A DNA stretch of 5,345 bases, taken from contig JACQFK010000253.1 in NCBI GenBank assembly GCA_016200125.1, positions 1-5,345 on the forward strand, given 5' to 3'. The notes beneath the pieces are model-generated. The model did no database searches. It was given only the letters and a program-made list of their open reading frames with translations, and was not told the DNA's origin. The translations under genes were made by a program, and so were the position numbers. The stretch is from Planctomycetota bacterium (GTDB lineage: Bacteria > Planctomycetota > MHYJ01 > JACPRB01). This document shows, one piece after another, positions 1 through 5,345 of the stretch. Each line of letters opens with the position of its first letter. Position 1 is the first letter of the stretch.

Positions 1-911
1 CAAGGCGATGGCGAAGCCCCGGCAGTTGCGGGCGATCCGGACGATTCTCCGCGCGATCGGTGGCTCGTCGCGAGCCGCCACGCGGTAGGGGCCGCGACGA
101 GGATCATCCCCGCGATCGTCATCCACCCGAAGGTCCGCTGCCAGAGGATCCGGTCAAAGACCGCGCTCATGAGCATCTCCGAGAGACCCACGACCGAGAC
201 CATCGACGGATCGCCCAGCGCGAAGGCTCTCGTCAGGGCGATCTGCCCGGTCGTTCCCAGGAGGCCCATGGCGAGCAGCATCGTCAGGGTCTTCGGGGAA
301 CCGAAGGCGCCCACCGGAGCGCCGCTCCCCGCGAGCGCGAACACCGCGGCGCAGGTTACGGTCGAGACCATCGCGAAGTGCATCACGATGGTCCGGGGAT
401 CGACGTGGGCCAGGCGGTTGAGCCCCAGCATCACGACCGCCGTGCAGATCGAGCTCAGCAGACCGACGGCGATCGCCACGCGCGCCTCGTCGAAGTGGGG
501 CCGGGCGACCAGCACCACGCCCGCCACGCCGACGATCATGGCGATCCAGACCGTCGCGGCGGGCCGCTCCTTGAACACCACCCAGGTGAGCAGGGCGACC
601 CAGAGCGGGTAGCTCTTGATCAGCGTCGTCGCCTCCGAAAAGTGGAGATGCGTGAGCGTGTAGTACGTGCAGAGCATGCTGAGGCTGCCCACGAGGCTGC
701 GCATCCAGAGCATCGGCGTGCCGCGGAAGACGAAGGGCGATCGCGTGGCCGCGAGGATCGCCGCCGCGAACACGAGCATCAGCGAAGCCCGGACGACGAC
801 GAGAAAGCGCCAGTCCGAGGTCTCCGCGAGGAGCTTGCTCAGCGCTCCCATCGTGGCGAAGCTGGCGGCGCTCGACAGCATCCAGAGGTAAGGTCGGACC
901 GGACGGCTCAT
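1..911 (-). CDS. EamA/DMT-family membrane permease, 3' end beyond the window
   Basis: Reading leftward from the ATG at 911, the frame stays open for 303 codons to the window edge with no stop, so the very C-terminus is missing. The product is a hydrophobic ten-helix-type protein of the drug/metabolite transporter superfamily with two EamA repeats, about residues 8-137 and 145-279. The end of repeat 1 shows the family-typical run SEATTLIKSYPLWVALL followed by WVVFKERP (residues 92-117). Repeat 2 has TRAFALGDPSMVSVVGL (227-243), then a D-R-x-L-W-x-R-T segment where the family often carries its second E-R. A polar Ser/Gly/Ala-rich tail starts near residue 282; since family members are usually 280-310 residues, little should be missing. 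The role is inner-membrane metabolite export or uptake; the substrate cannot be inferred. The start is fixed by the ATGA overlap with the upstream DinB-like gene, which suggests translational coupling; no strong Shine-Dalgarno is seen. Confidence 0.93.
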   Translation of the reverse strand, partial: MSRPVRPYLWMLSSAASFATMGALSKLLAETSDWRFLVVVRASLMLVFAAAILAATRSPFVFRGTPMLWMRSLVGSLSMLCTYYTLTHLHFSEATTLIKSYPLWVALLTWVVFKERPAATVWIAMIVGVAGVVLVARPHFDEARVAIAVGLLSSICTAVVMLGLNRLAHVDPRTIVMHFAMVSTVTCAAVFALAGSGAPVGAFGSPKTLTMLLAMGLLGTTGQIALTRAFALGDPSMVSVVGLSEMLMSAVFDRILWQRTFGWMTIAGMILVAAPTAWRLATSHRSRGESSGSPATAGASPSP

Positions 912-1393
912 TCGGCGGCGCTCGAGGGGGCCCAGGGCGAGCCTTCGCGGATCGCCACGAGCTGGCCGTAGTGGTGCATGTTGTGCGTCGCCGCCTTGCC
1001 GACGACGTCCCAGGCGCGGATCGTGCCGGCCTCGGAGTGGATCCCCGTGCGGCCGAAGATCTGCTCGGGGAGGAAGTCCACGAGCTCGATCACGCTTTCG
1101 CGCAGGGTCGTGAAGAGCCGCCGCATGAGCAGCATGTCGCGCTGGGTGTAGGCGAGGCACTTCGCCCACTTGTCCTGGTCGAAGGCGGGGATCGGGCAGC
1201 CCGGCTCGCTCAGGATGTGGCGCGTGCGGGCCTGGTAGACGACTTCCGAGTCCGTGAGGTGGGCGAGGATCTGCCGCGCGTTCCACTTGCCGGGCGCATA
1301 GCTCTTCTGGAGAAACGCGGGCTCCGCCTCGAAGAACGGGATCGTGAGCGTCAGCGCCCGCTTGAGCTCGCTGATGACGGTCGCCTTGTTCAT
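908..1393 (-). CDS. DinB/YfiT-like metal-binding four-helix protein
   Basis: A 161-residue protein of the usual DinB_2 superfamily length. The helix-2 signature is clear: KWNARQILAHLTDSE (residues 36-50), with W37 and the presumed first metal ligand H45. The late signature AATHNMHHYGQL (134-145) supplies H137 and H141 in HxxxH spacing, completing the three-histidine site typical of the fold. Members include damage-inducible proteins and thiol-dependent transferases (bacillithiol, mycothiol or glutathione linked); sequence alone does not say which, and a true DNA-damage role should not be assumed from the name. It lies 33 bp after the HEAT gene and overlaps the permease gene by 4 bp, so it is likely co-transcribed with both. 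The ATG start has only a weak purine stretch before it; the short gap and the correct N-terminal helix support it. Confidence 0.92.
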   Translation of the reverse strand: MNKATVISELKRALTLTIPFFEAEPAFLQKSYAPGKWNARQILAHLTDSEVVYQARTRHILSEPGCPIPAFDQDKWAKCLAYTQRDMLLMRRLFTTLRESVIELVDFLPEQIFGRTGIHSEAGTIRAWDVVGKAATHNMHHYGQLVAIREGSPWAPSSAAE

Positions 1394-1426
1394 AGGCGAC
1401 CATTCTAGCGAAAACAGGAGGAGCGG

Positions 1427-2788
1427 CTACTTCTTCTCCAACTCGTCCAGGGCCTTCTGGGCCGCGGCGCGGACGTCCGGAGCGCCGACCCGCACGAGAC
1501 GTCTCAGGATCGGCGCCGCGTCGGGGAGCTTCCAGGCCCCGCAAACGCGAATGGCCTCCCGCTGCACTTCCCGGTCGGGCGCCGAGAGGCGTTCCACGAA
1601 CAGGTCCCAGAGGCTGCGGTCGACCGTGGCGGCCAGGGCGGACAGGATCGCGTCTCCGCCGATGGGCCGCGTCTCGTACATCGCCGACATGCCGCACTTG
1701 ATGACCCCCTTCTCGTCCGCGAGGCGCTGCGGCAGCGCCGCATCCCAGGCCGCCAGCAGCTTCAGGAGTTCGTCGGCCGTACCGGGCAGGCCCTCGGGGC
1801 GCGGCGGCTCCTCAGGCAGGGTCGTCGGGGGAGTCCGGATCGGCGCGGGCTGACCGGTCGTGGCGGGGCCTGCGCCGTCTCGATATCTCGCCAGCAGTTC
1901 CGCCGCGTGAGGCGGCCACTGGCGCTCCGTCAACTCGCCCAGCTGGACGAGAACGGCCGGACCACAGCTTTCGTCGCCGATCTCCAGAAGCGCCATCGCC
2001 GCTTCGCCGCCCAGGTCGGGAACGGCCAGGAGGGGGACCAGGGCGGGGAGCGCTTCGACGCAGCGGCCCCGGCGGGCGGCCAGGATTGCGGGACCGCGCA
2101 GCCAGGGGCTGCCTTTCGCGAGCAGTTCGACCGTCGTCGGAACTCCCTCGGGGATTCCGACCGCCGTCTGGAGCAACGCGATGCATTGACGCGAGGCCCA
2201 GTGCCCGCCCGCAGCCCTTTCCAACATCGGACGATCCGCCTCAGAGACTCGATCCAACGCAAGTCGGATCAGCTCCTTGAGCCAGGCGCGATCCCGGTCC
2301 TCACAGGTTTCCGGATCCCAGCCTTCTATGGAGCGGATGAATTGAGGTGCGCCCCGGCGGGGGTTTCGCAGGTCCCGGGCGAAGAGCCAGGTTGCAGCTT
2401 TCCGTGCGCGGAGGTCGTCCCGCTCCAGAAGCCGGCCCGCGTAGGCGTCGAAATCCGGCGAGGGCGAGAGGCTGCTTCTCCGGGCCCGCCCCAGAACCGC
2501 GTAAATGTCGTCCTTCAGGAGGGCCTCCGAGAGGTCGGGATAGCGACGGATGAGGCGGGGGTCGAAGCAGGCCTCGGCCCGGATCCAGCGGATGAGCTGC
2601 CGGGCCCGGGTCTGGACCTCCAGATCGCTTTCTCCGGCGACGGCCTCGAGTTCCGGCAGGGCCTCTTCGCCGATGTCGCGAAGGCGGCGGGTGGAACGGT
2701 TGCGGACTTCGAAGGAATCGTCGCCGAGCTTCCGGACGAGCTCGGCCGGGGTCTGAAGCACGTTGAGCAGGGCGAGCAGGGCGGCCAT
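1427..2788 (-). CDS. HEAT-repeat protein of planctomycete type
   Basis: A 453-residue protein of unknown specific function. Residues 14-69 form a clear HEAT-like unit: PAELVRKLGDDSFEVRNRST opens it and LEVQTRARQLI closes it, a pattern widespread in planctomycete proteins. Further degenerate helical repeats appear at about 183-305 (for example EALPALVPLLAVPDLGGEAA) and at the C-terminus (401-453, with DREVQREAIRVCGAWKLPDA and APDVRAAAQKALDEL). A Pro/Thr-rich linker (about 306-335) separates the two halves. HEAT arrays usually act as protein-binding scaffolds; no catalytic motif is visible. The N-terminus MAALLALLNVLQTP is mildly hydrophobic but lacks a basic n-region, so export is uncertain. 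The ATG is the only usable start: the previous gene's TAA is in this same frame 24 nt upstream, and no other start codon lies between. A weak G-rich stretch (GTGGGG) precedes the ATG. It is likely in one operon with the secreted-protein gene upstream. Confidence 0.9.
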   Translation of the reverse strand: MAALLALLNVLQTPAELVRKLGDDSFEVRNRSTRRLRDIGEEALPELEAVAGESDLEVQTRARQLIRWIRAEACFDPRLIRRYPDLSEALLKDDIYAVLGRARRSSLSPSPDFDAYAGRLLERDDLRARKAATWLFARDLRNPRRGAPQFIRSIEGWDPETCEDRDRAWLKELIRLALDRVSEADRPMLERAAGGHWASRQCIALLQTAVGIPEGVPTTVELLAKGSPWLRGPAILAARRGRCVEALPALVPLLAVPDLGGEAAMALLEIGDESCGPAVLVQLGELTERQWPPHAAELLARYRDGAGPATTGQPAPIRTPPTTLPEEPPRPEGLPGTADELLKLLAAWDAALPQRLADEKGVIKCGMSAMYETRPIGGDAILSALAATVDRSLWDLFVERLSAPDREVQREAIRVCGAWKLPDAAPILRRLVRVGAPDVRAAAQKALDELEKK

Positions 2789-2812
2789 TACCCCACTAGA
2801 CGGCCCCCGCGC

Positions 2813-3601
2813 TTACTTGTCCTCGGTCTTCTTGTCCTCGGACTTGACCGACAGGAGCTTCTGCACGCCTTCCGGAACCTCGACCTTGGTCTTGCCGGCG
2901 TCCGTGATCTCGCTCCGGCGGATCAGCGAGAAGTCGACCTGGTTGCCCTGCACGTCCACGCTGGCCTTGGTGGTGACCTCGTAGATGACGACGTTGCCGG
3001 CGGCGTCGACCCAGATCCGGGCGCTGCCCTTGACCTCGGCGTTCGCGCCGCCGAAGGTGGCGAGCATCCGCCCCAGCGGGGAGCCTTTCATCGACTCCTC
3101 GGAAAGGTCGCCGTAGTACTGGGAGCACTCGGCGTCGCCGATCTTCTCGGTCTTCTCCTGCTTCTTGACCTCTTTGAGGTTCTTGGCGAGTTCCTTGATC
3201 TCGTCATGGGGCGCCTTGAAGTTCTTGATCATCATCTGGGCCAGCATGCCGCCGCCCCGGGCCCCTTTCTTGGGGGGATCCCCGGCGGGGGGGGCGGGGA
3301 GCTGGAAGCGGGACGCATCCTTCCAGTCTTCCTGGCCCTGCTTCACGAAGGTGCGCTCGCCCTTCCGGAAGATCTCGCCGCGGTCGCTTTTGATGTGCAT
3401 GCCCGCGTCCTTCTGATATTTTCCTTCCATCGTGGGGATCTGGGCGGGCGCATTGCCGAACTGGCTCTGGAACTCGGTTTCGCCCTTGAACGCGTACGAG
3501 TCGAGCGCGGCGACCTTGGCGGCCGCCTTTTCGAGCGATTCCTTGTCGTCGCGCGCGGCCGCGGGGGCGGCCAGGACGAGGATCAGGGCCAGCGTCGTCA
3601 T
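2813..3601 (-). CDS. Secreted protein, possible LolA/LppX-like fold
   Basis: A 262-residue protein from the preferred ATG. Residues 1-16 (MTTLALILVLAAPAAA) look like a signal peptide ending in an Ala-x-Ala-type site before RDD, so the mature protein should be periplasmic or exported. The rest is rich in beta-type alternation: SYAFKGETEF (35-44), a GKYQKDAGMHI strand (60-70), IWVDAAGNVVIYEV (196-209) and a closing KVEVPEGVQKLL (239-250). This order, ending in a V-x-V-P segment, resembles lipoprotein-carrier (LolA/LppX-like) half-barrels, but that is an inference without close motif identity. A Pro/Gly/Lys-rich insert occupies 101-118, and the C-terminus is Lys/Glu/Asp rich. There is one Cys (C159). 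The start is chosen because AGAGGAGA lies 7 nt upstream of the ATG; an in-frame TTG at 3619 would add six residues (MRGESP) and place that Shine-Dalgarno inside the gene. It probably leads the minus-strand operon. Function is unknown. Confidence 0.85.
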   Translation of the reverse strand: MTTLALILVLAAPAAARDDKESLEKAAAKVAALDSYAFKGETEFQSQFGNAPAQIPTMEGKYQKDAGMHIKSDRGEIFRKGERTFVKQGQEDWKDASRFQLPAPPAGDPPKKGARGGGMLAQMMIKNFKAPHDEIKELAKNLKEVKKQEKTEKIGDAECSQYYGDLSEESMKGSPLGRMLATFGGANAEVKGSARIWVDAAGNVVIYEVTTKASVDVQGNQVDFSLIRRSEITDAGKTKVEVPEGVQKLLSVKSEDKKTEDK

Positions 3602-3608
3602 CGGCGAT

Positions 3609-3616
3609 TCTCCTCT
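3609..3616 (-). promoter_or_regulatory. Shine-Dalgarno of the secreted-protein gene
   Basis: On the minus strand this reads AGAGGAGA and sits 7 nt before the ATG at 3601. It is the strongest ribosome-binding site in the window and decides the start over the in-frame TTG at 3619, which is preceded only by AAAGG. Confidence 0.75.
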
Positions 3617-3664
3617 CAATCTGGCCTTTGCGACAGGGGACGGGCGCGCAAAGTTCGGTGAAAT

Positions 3665-3679
3665 GCCCCCGGGGGCCCC
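3665..3679. repeat. Overlapping GC palindromes in the divergent spacer
   Basis: GCCCCCGGGGGC at 3665-3676 is a perfect 12-bp palindrome, and GGGGCCCC at 3672-3679 is a perfect 8-bp palindrome overlapping it. They abut the AT-rich island that carries the -10-like hexamers, a position suitable for an operator. In DNA this GC-rich, short GC palindromes also arise by chance, so a regulatory role is only a possibility. Confidence 0.3.
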
Positions 3680-3695
3680 ATAATAAGGTCCGATA

Positions 3696-4406
3696 ATGAC
3701 CGTTATGTTGCGTCACGGCTGGGGGGAGGATCGGCACCGGGATCGGGTCCTGTCGAGCCTGGCCCGGCGGGTTTCAGGCTGCCGACTCTGCCCTCGGCTG
3801 AACAAGTATCTGGATGCCGCCAAGGTCCGGTGGCCGGATCACCGCTGCAAGCCCGTGCCGGCTTGGGGCGACGAGCGCCCTCGCCTGATCATCGTCGGGC
3901 TCGCCCCCGGCATGCACGGAGCCAACCGGAGCGGCCGCATGTTCACGTTCGATTCGTCGGGCGAATGGCTCTACGGGATGCTGCACGCGGTCGGCCTGGC
4001 CTCGCGGCCGGTATCGGAACGGCCTGGTGACGGGCTCAGGCTCCGCGGGGTCTACATCACGGCGGCCGCCCGCTGCGCGCCGCCCGGCAACAAACCGCTC
4101 CCGGCGGAATTGGAGGCCTGCAGGCCGTACCTGGACGCCGAATTGCGCCACTTGACTGGGGCGGTCGTCATCCTGGCTTTGGGTCGGATCGCCCACGAAG
4201 CCGTGCTTCGCTGCCTGGAGTTGCGTCCCCGCGACTTCCCGTTCGGCCACGGCGCCGAGCGCCGCCTGCCCGACGGCCGGCTTCTCCTGGATTCCTACCA
4301 TCCCAGCCGTCAAAACACGAACACCGGCCGGCTGACCCGGGTGATGTGGCGTCGGATCTTCCTCCGTGCCCGCACCCTGATGCTTGCAACGAAACAAACG
4401 GTTTGA
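3696..4406 (+). CDS. Family 5 uracil-DNA glycosylase (UDGb type), 4Fe-4S
   Basis: A 236-residue cytoplasmic base-excision-repair enzyme that removes uracil, and in this family often other deaminated bases, from DNA. Motif 1 is GLAPGMHGANRSGRMFT (residues 68-84): the family 5 form, with Ala where other UDG families carry a water-activating Asp or Asn. It is followed by DSSG (86-89). VYITAAARCAPPGNKP (119-134) and the HPSRQNTNTGRLT loop (202-214) are family hallmarks. C29 and C32 (GCRLC) with C127 and C142 are the expected four iron-sulfur ligands. Length is normal. The ATG at 3696 follows a weak ATAAGG; an ATG three codons later (3705) is a possible alternative and would not affect any domain. 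It stands alone on the plus strand, divergent from the secreted-protein operon and convergent with the ThuA gene. Its last codons (ATKQTV and stop) lie inside the 4385-4447 inverted repeat, so the C-terminal tail appears to be supplied by that element. Confidence 0.95.
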   Translation: MTVMLRHGWGEDRHRDRVLSSLARRVSGCRLCPRLNKYLDAAKVRWPDHRCKPVPAWGDERPRLIIVGLAPGMHGANRSGRMFTFDSSGEWLYGMLHAVGLASRPVSERPGDGLRLRGVYITAAARCAPPGNKPLPAELEACRPYLDAELRHLTGAVVILALGRIAHEAVLRCLELRPRDFPFGHGAERRLPDGRLLLDSYHPSRQNTNTGRLTRVMWRRIFLRARTLMLATKQTV

Positions 4407-4447
4407 TTCGTTTCACTGCAACGAATCAAACCGTTTGTTTCGTTGCA
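4385..4447. terminator. Perfect 28-bp inverted repeat, likely bidirectional terminator
   Basis: Arm 4385-4412 is the exact reverse complement of 4420-4447, with a 7-nt loop TCACTGC. The element lies between convergent genes and is much more AT-rich than its surroundings. The inner stem 4399-4412/4420-4433 closes with a CGG/CCG clamp; it is followed on the plus-strand RNA by TTTGTTTCGTT and preceded by AACGAAACAAA. By symmetry the same arrangement holds on the minus strand. This is the form of a bidirectional intrinsic terminator with an interrupted U-tract. The left arm contains the glycosylase stop codon (4404-4406). Each arm is also nearly palindromic in itself, which a terminator does not require. 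Confidence 0.65.
4385..4447. repeat. Two 31-bp near-palindromic units at a 32-bp period
   Basis: Unit 1 (4385-4415) and unit 2 (4417-4447) are separated by one base. Each starts TGCAACGAA and has a core of CAAAC, one base, then GTTTG. Unit 2 is a palindrome about 4432 with one mismatched pair (4426/4438). Unit 1 is a palindrome about 4400 with two mismatched pairs (4394/4406 and 4387/4413). As direct repeats the units differ at four of 31 positions. This dyad style is like operators bound by homodimeric regulators, but no regulator gene is present in the window. No target-site duplication is evident at the flanks. Confidence 0.7.
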
Positions 4448-4451
4448 GGCC

Positions 4452-4467
4452 ACCCATGATTATGGGT
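4452..4467. repeat. Small hairpin over the ThuA gene stop codon
   Basis: ACCCAT (4452-4457) and ATGGGT (4462-4467) are perfect 6-bp inverted arms around the loop GATT. The minus-strand stop TAA (4462-4460) spans loop and arm. It sits 4 bp from the larger inverted repeat. It may add to transcript-end structure for the minus-strand gene, but there is no U-tract directly after it. Confidence 0.4.
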
Positions 4468-5345
4468 CGAAGATGACCTTGTCGAAGCGGTCGAGCGGTT
4501 CGCGCACCGCCCAGGACATGGCCCGCAGGACCAGGATTCGGAAGTAGGGATCGTCGAAGGTCCACGAATAGTGGCCGAGCAGGGTGCTGAACGTGCGGCC
4601 TTTCCCGACCTCGTAGACCCAGGCCATGGGCCTCGACGCGCCCTCCTCGACCTGCGTCGCCAGCACCTGGCCCCCCTTCAACTCGCCCACCAGCGGCCAG
4701 TAGCTCTCGTCGATGAACTTCGACTTCGGCAGCCCCGCCGTGATGGCGTGCTCCGCGAAGTCCAGTTCCAGCGGACCGTGGCGGAACTTCGTCTTCCCGG
4801 GCTCCCAGGACAGCCCGAGCCGCGCCGCCAGCTCCAGCGGCTTCTCTTTCGGGATCACCGCCGAATGAAGGGCCACGAGCCCCCCGCCGCGCGCCAGGAA
4901 GGCGTCGACGTCCTTGAGCTGCGGCTCATCCCACTTGCCCCAGAGATAGAGCACGGCCAGGTCCGCCGCGCCCCACTGCTCCTCGGTCGGCCAGGGAAAG
5001 GCCGTCGTCACCTCGGTCTTCGCGACCTTCCCGAGCAGCGGCGCCCATTTCTTCTGCCAGGCCGGATAGTCGTGCTCGCCCGGGCCGTGGTCCTTGGGAT
5101 TGGCGACCAGCAGCAGCTTGATCGGACGCGCCTCGGCCCCCGACTTCGGGGTCTTGGCGAGCACGGCGTCGACCTCCGCCCTGCTCCGCTGCGGCGGCGT
5201 CTTGTCGTCCGCCTGCGCCGTCGTCAGAAACGCGAGCAGGTCCTTCAGCTTCGCGTCGCCGAGCTGCTTGTACCCCTCCGGCATCATCGAGATCGCGCTC
5301 GCCCGCAGATCCCGGATCTGCGACCGCTCGATCACGACCGGCTCC
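4460..5345 (-). CDS. ThuA-like domain protein with heme-binding-domain tail, 5' end beyond the window
   Basis: The frame is open through the right edge, so this is the C-terminal part of a longer protein. A GTG at 5335 is in frame, but the upstream codons (E-P-V) continue the domain, so it is not taken as the start. Counting from that GTG, residues 1-38 (IRDLRASAISMMPEG, then LKDLLAFLTT) match the usual end of the PVC-type putative heme-binding domain (TIGR02603-like). After a charged linker, residues 72-277 form a ThuA-like, glutamine-amidotransferase-fold domain: KLLLVANPKDHGPGEHDYPAW (73-93), AADLAVLYLWG (123-133), GGGLVALHSAV (150-160), FIDESYWPL (207-215), PMAWVYEVGKGRTFSTLLGH (236-255) and LVLRAMSWAV (268-277). 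ThuA-like proteins are linked to sugar catabolism. In PVC bacteria they are often fused to or encoded beside cytochrome c-type dehydrogenases, so a periplasmic oxidative role is plausible but unproven. It converges on the glycosylase gene across a 53-bp spacer. Confidence 0.92.
   Translation of the reverse strand, partial: EPVVIERSQIRDLRASAISMMPEGYKQLGDAKLKDLLAFLTTAQADDKTPPQRSRAEVDAVLAKTPKSGAEARPIKLLLVANPKDHGPGEHDYPAWQKKWAPLLGKVAKTEVTTAFPWPTEEQWGAADLAVLYLWGKWDEPQLKDVDAFLARGGGLVALHSAVIPKEKPLELAARLGLSWEPGKTKFRHGPLELDFAEHAITAGLPKSKFIDESYWPLVGELKGGQVLATQVEEGASRPMAWVYEVGKGRTFSTLLGHYSWTFDDPYFRILVLRAMSWAVREPLDRFDKVIFDP

Larger units (their letters stand above)
3602..3695. promoter_or_regulatory. Divergent intergenic region, probable promoters for both directions
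   Basis: These 94 bp separate two divergently transcribed genes, so promoters for both must lie here or overlap the gene starts. An AT-rich island at 3679-3686 stands out from the GC-rich surroundings. On the plus strand it contains CATAAT (3679-3684) and on the minus strand TATTAT (3685-3680), each one mismatch from the sigma-70 -10 hexamer. No convincing -35 box is found at the right distance in either direction, and promoter rules in this phylum are poorly known. The glycosylase ATG has a weak ATAAGG 7 nt upstream. GC-only palindromes lie just left of the island. The location is well supported; the exact hexamers are not. Confidence 0.4.

Noticed and set aside
60..971. A 303-codon plus-strand open frame.
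   Set aside because: The translation is extremely Arg/His/Asp/Glu rich with no domain, and the opposite strand encodes a convincing EamA permease with two repeats.
1402..1407. A TAGAAT -10-like hexamer on the minus strand just before the DinB-like gene.
   Set aside because: It lies only 9 bp from the ATG and has no -35 partner at normal spacing; co-transcription from the gene upstream is simpler.
3602..3619. TTG at 3619 as the start of the secreted protein.
   Set aside because: The ATG at 3601 has a much better Shine-Dalgarno and gives a normal-looking signal peptide. The TTG would add a basic residue to the n-region, so it is not fully excluded.
1907..3661. A 584-codon plus-strand open frame across the HEAT and secreted-protein genes.
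   Set aside because: It is antisense to two well-supported genes that share one frame, which together with high GC keeps the opposite frame open. Its translation is low-complexity Leu/Gly/Asp/Arg with no recognisable domain.
3774..4397. A 207-codon minus-strand open frame opposite the glycosylase gene.
   Set aside because: It is a shadow of the UDGb gene, whose motifs are all intact on the plus strand.
4385..4447. CRISPR repeats, or terminal repeats of an insertion sequence.
   Set aside because: There are only two units, one base apart, with no spacers, no transposase gene and no visible target-site duplication.
5333..5335. GTG at 5335 as the start of the ThuA gene.
   Set aside because: The frame is open to the edge, and the residues before and after the GTG fit the continuous end of a heme-binding domain, so this is an internal Val codon.

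Overview
This GC-rich window, with very few non-coding bases, looks like chromosomal DNA of a planctomycete or a related PVC-superphylum bacterium, probably environmental. Two features point there. One is a ThuA-type domain joined to the tail of what looks like the Pirellula/Verrucomicrobium-type heme-binding domain. The other is a HEAT-repeat protein whose first repeat has the LVxxLGDDxFxVRxxxTxxL pattern common in planctomycete proteins. The assignment is an inference from protein style; there is no rRNA or other marker gene.

Layout. The left two thirds (about 1-3601) hold four genes, all on the minus strand and tightly packed. In transcription order they are: a secreted LolA/LppX-like protein (3601-2813), a HEAT-repeat protein (2788-1427), a DinB-fold protein (1393-908) and an EamA/DMT permease (911 to beyond the left edge). 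The gaps are 24 bp, 33 bp and a 4-bp ATGA overlap, so one operon read from the 3602-3695 region is plausible. A divergent plus-strand gene (3696-4406) encodes a family 5 uracil-DNA glycosylase (UDGb) with its iron-sulfur cysteines. It converges on a minus-strand gene (4460 to beyond the right edge) encoding the heme-domain tail plus ThuA-like domain.

The most striking non-coding element is at 4385-4447, between the convergent genes. It is a perfect 28-bp inverted repeat with a 7-nt loop, AT-rich against a very GC-rich background. It overlaps the end and stop codon of the glycosylase gene. Its inner stem has a GC clamp with A-rich and U-rich flanks, which fits a bidirectional intrinsic terminator. 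Each arm is also close to palindromic on its own, so the element can be read as two 31-bp palindromes at a 32-bp period; a terminator does not need that. A small second hairpin (4452-4467) overlaps the stop codon of the ThuA gene.

No mobile element, CRISPR array, tRNA or rRNA is visible. The genes look like ordinary housekeeping or accessory chromosomal functions: base-excision repair, transport, a secreted protein and a probable sugar-related or oxidative catabolic enzyme. I do not see a clear new multi-gene system. The palindromic repeat pair and the unassigned secreted-protein/HEAT pair are the best places to look.
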